Part shown: piece by piece, positions 14,367 to 14,853 of the stretch
Position numbering within the stretch: position 1 is the first letter of the stretch
Layout of the letters: every line of letters starts with the position of its first letter
Assembly (NCBI GenBank): GCA_012514775.1
Contig: JAAYZQ010000115.1
Span: 1 to 14,853, forward strand
Length of the DNA stretch: 14,853 nt
Direction of reading: 5' to 3'
Source of the DNA: Anaerolineaceae bacterium
GTDB taxonomy: Bacteria; Chloroflexota; Anaerolineae; JAAYZQ01
The notes under the pieces: model-generated
Databases searched by the model: none
Told to the model about the DNA's origin: nothing
What the model saw: only the letters and a program-made list of their open reading frames with translations
Program-made: the position numbers and the translations under genes

Positions 14367-14377
14367 TATGCTATAGA
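14367..14377 (+). promoter_or_regulatory. -10 region of the pseudo-receiver gene
   Basis: TATGCT (14367-14372) and the overlapping TATAGA (14372-14377, preceded by TGC) are both possible -10 boxes. There is no -35; the repeats occupy its place. A start driven by TATGCT would fall near 14379, making the mRNA leaderless or nearly so. The sequence TTTATGCTA is shared with the promoter of the response regulator gene (from 13569). Confidence 0.6.
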
Positions 14378-14379
14378 AA

Positions 14380-14826
14380 ATGAGCGTGGAAAGTGTTGTG
14401 CCAGGCCAGAAAATTCTCATCGTGGGCCGGGAAAAAGAGATCCAGCACGGGCTCATCCGCTTCCTGTCCCACGCAGGGTTCGACATATCGACCGCCCCCG
14501 ACGGGCCGCACGCCGCCTATAACCTGGCGCTGCATGGGGCCGACCTTGTGATCCTGCGCCTGTGGCCCTGCGACGTGGAGAGATGCGAGACGCTGGAGCA
14601 GATCCGCCGCTTTTCGTCCGTGCCCGTCATCGGCCTGGTGGATCCCCGGGACAAGGAGGCGGCGCTCGCCGGGCTGGACGGCGGCGCCGACCAGGTGATG
14701 GCCGAGCCGCCGAACTTCCAGGAGCTCCAGGCCCGGATCCGCGCCCTTCTCCGCCGCGCAGATGTGCGGTCACGACCTATGCGCAGCCCCGGGTCCAATG
14801 CCGGCGGCCGTGGCATTGCCTCTTGA
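14380..14826 (+). CDS. stand-alone degenerate receiver domain (pseudo-receiver)
   Basis: This 148-residue protein aligns along its length with the receiver domain of the preceding regulator, for example F-S-S-V-P-V-I against F-S-D-V-P-V-I, and ending A-R-I-R-A-L-L-R-R-A. Every phosphorylation residue is replaced: the acidic pair by G16-R17, the phosphoacceptor by R60, the Thr by V87 and the Lys by E109. It should not accept phosphate. It has no output domain, only a basic 20-residue tail. It may act by protein contact, perhaps as a dimer partner of the neighbour. The start is uncertain: ATG at 14380 has no ribosome binding site and may be read from a leaderless mRNA; in-frame GTG codons at 14386 and 14398 are alternatives. 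A frameshift from a longer regulator cannot be excluded, as only 27 bases follow. Confidence 0.8.
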   Translation: MSVESVVPGQKILIVGREKEIQHGLIRFLSHAGFDISTAPDGPHAAYNLALHGADLVILRLWPCDVERCETLEQIRRFSSVPVIGLVDPRDKEAALAGLDGGADQVMAEPPNFQELQARIRALLRRADVRSRPMRSPGSNAGGRGIAS

Positions 14827-14853
14827 CTGCCCCTGGGAGCGCCGAGCGCTAGC

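Noticed and set aside
1..14853. CRISPR array, prophage, insertion sequence or tRNA
   Set aside because: No regularly spaced repeats with spacers, no transposase or phage motifs, and no tRNA-like fold was found on either strand by eye.

Overview
The window is GC-rich and tightly packed. It most likely comes from a Chloroflexota genome (Anaerolineae/Caldilineae-like). That placement is an inference from three things: a DnaB/DnaD/DnaC-type helicase-loading cluster, a Bacillus-type LexA operator on an ImuA-ImuB-DnaE2 cassette, and the overall gene style. No rRNA or other taxonomic marker is present. I see no tRNA, CRISPR array, insertion sequence or prophage gene.

Left part, minus strand (1-4327). 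A co-directional cluster reads, in order of transcription, bifunctional-nuclease-family protein, replicative helicase dnaB, a DUF2723 polytopic membrane protein, a DnaD-domain protein and the first codons of a zinc-finger DnaC-like helicase loader cut by the window edge. The last three are joined by a 4-base ATGA overlap and a 23-base overlap, so helicase and loader are probably made together, with a membrane glycosyltransferase-like gene between them. A TGG-TATAAT extended -10 lies ahead of the first gene.

Middle (4490-7794). An aldo/keto reductase with its own TATAAT box runs rightward. It converges on a thiamine unit running leftward: a TTGACA-17-TAGAAT promoter, a TPP riboswitch, a strong intrinsic terminator, thiamine pyrophosphokinase and a lipoprotein ThiB. 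No ThiP permease or ThiQ ATPase follows, so ThiB is an orphan here.

Right part, plus strand (7917-13509). An inducible mutagenesis cassette follows a near-consensus promoter (TTGACT-17-TATAAT) whose spacer holds a LexA box. Its genes are a RecA-like ImuA, a catalytically dead Y-family polymerase ImuB with a clamp-binding QLTLF motif, a 98-residue DUF6504-like protein overlapping imuB by ATGA, and the error-prone polymerase DnaE2. LexA would repress this unit until DNA damage. ImuA and ImuB would then bring DnaE2 to the clamp.

Right end (13554-14826). An OmpR/PhoB-type response regulator is followed by a stand-alone receiver domain that has lost every phosphorylation residue. Between them are four direct repeats in exact 11-bp phase immediately upstream of a -10 element. 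This is the geometry of an OmpR/PhoB-family activator site, so the regulator probably controls its degenerate neighbour. The pseudo-receiver and its 11-bp operator, and the DUF6504-like protein in the SOS cassette, are the least-explained parts of the window.
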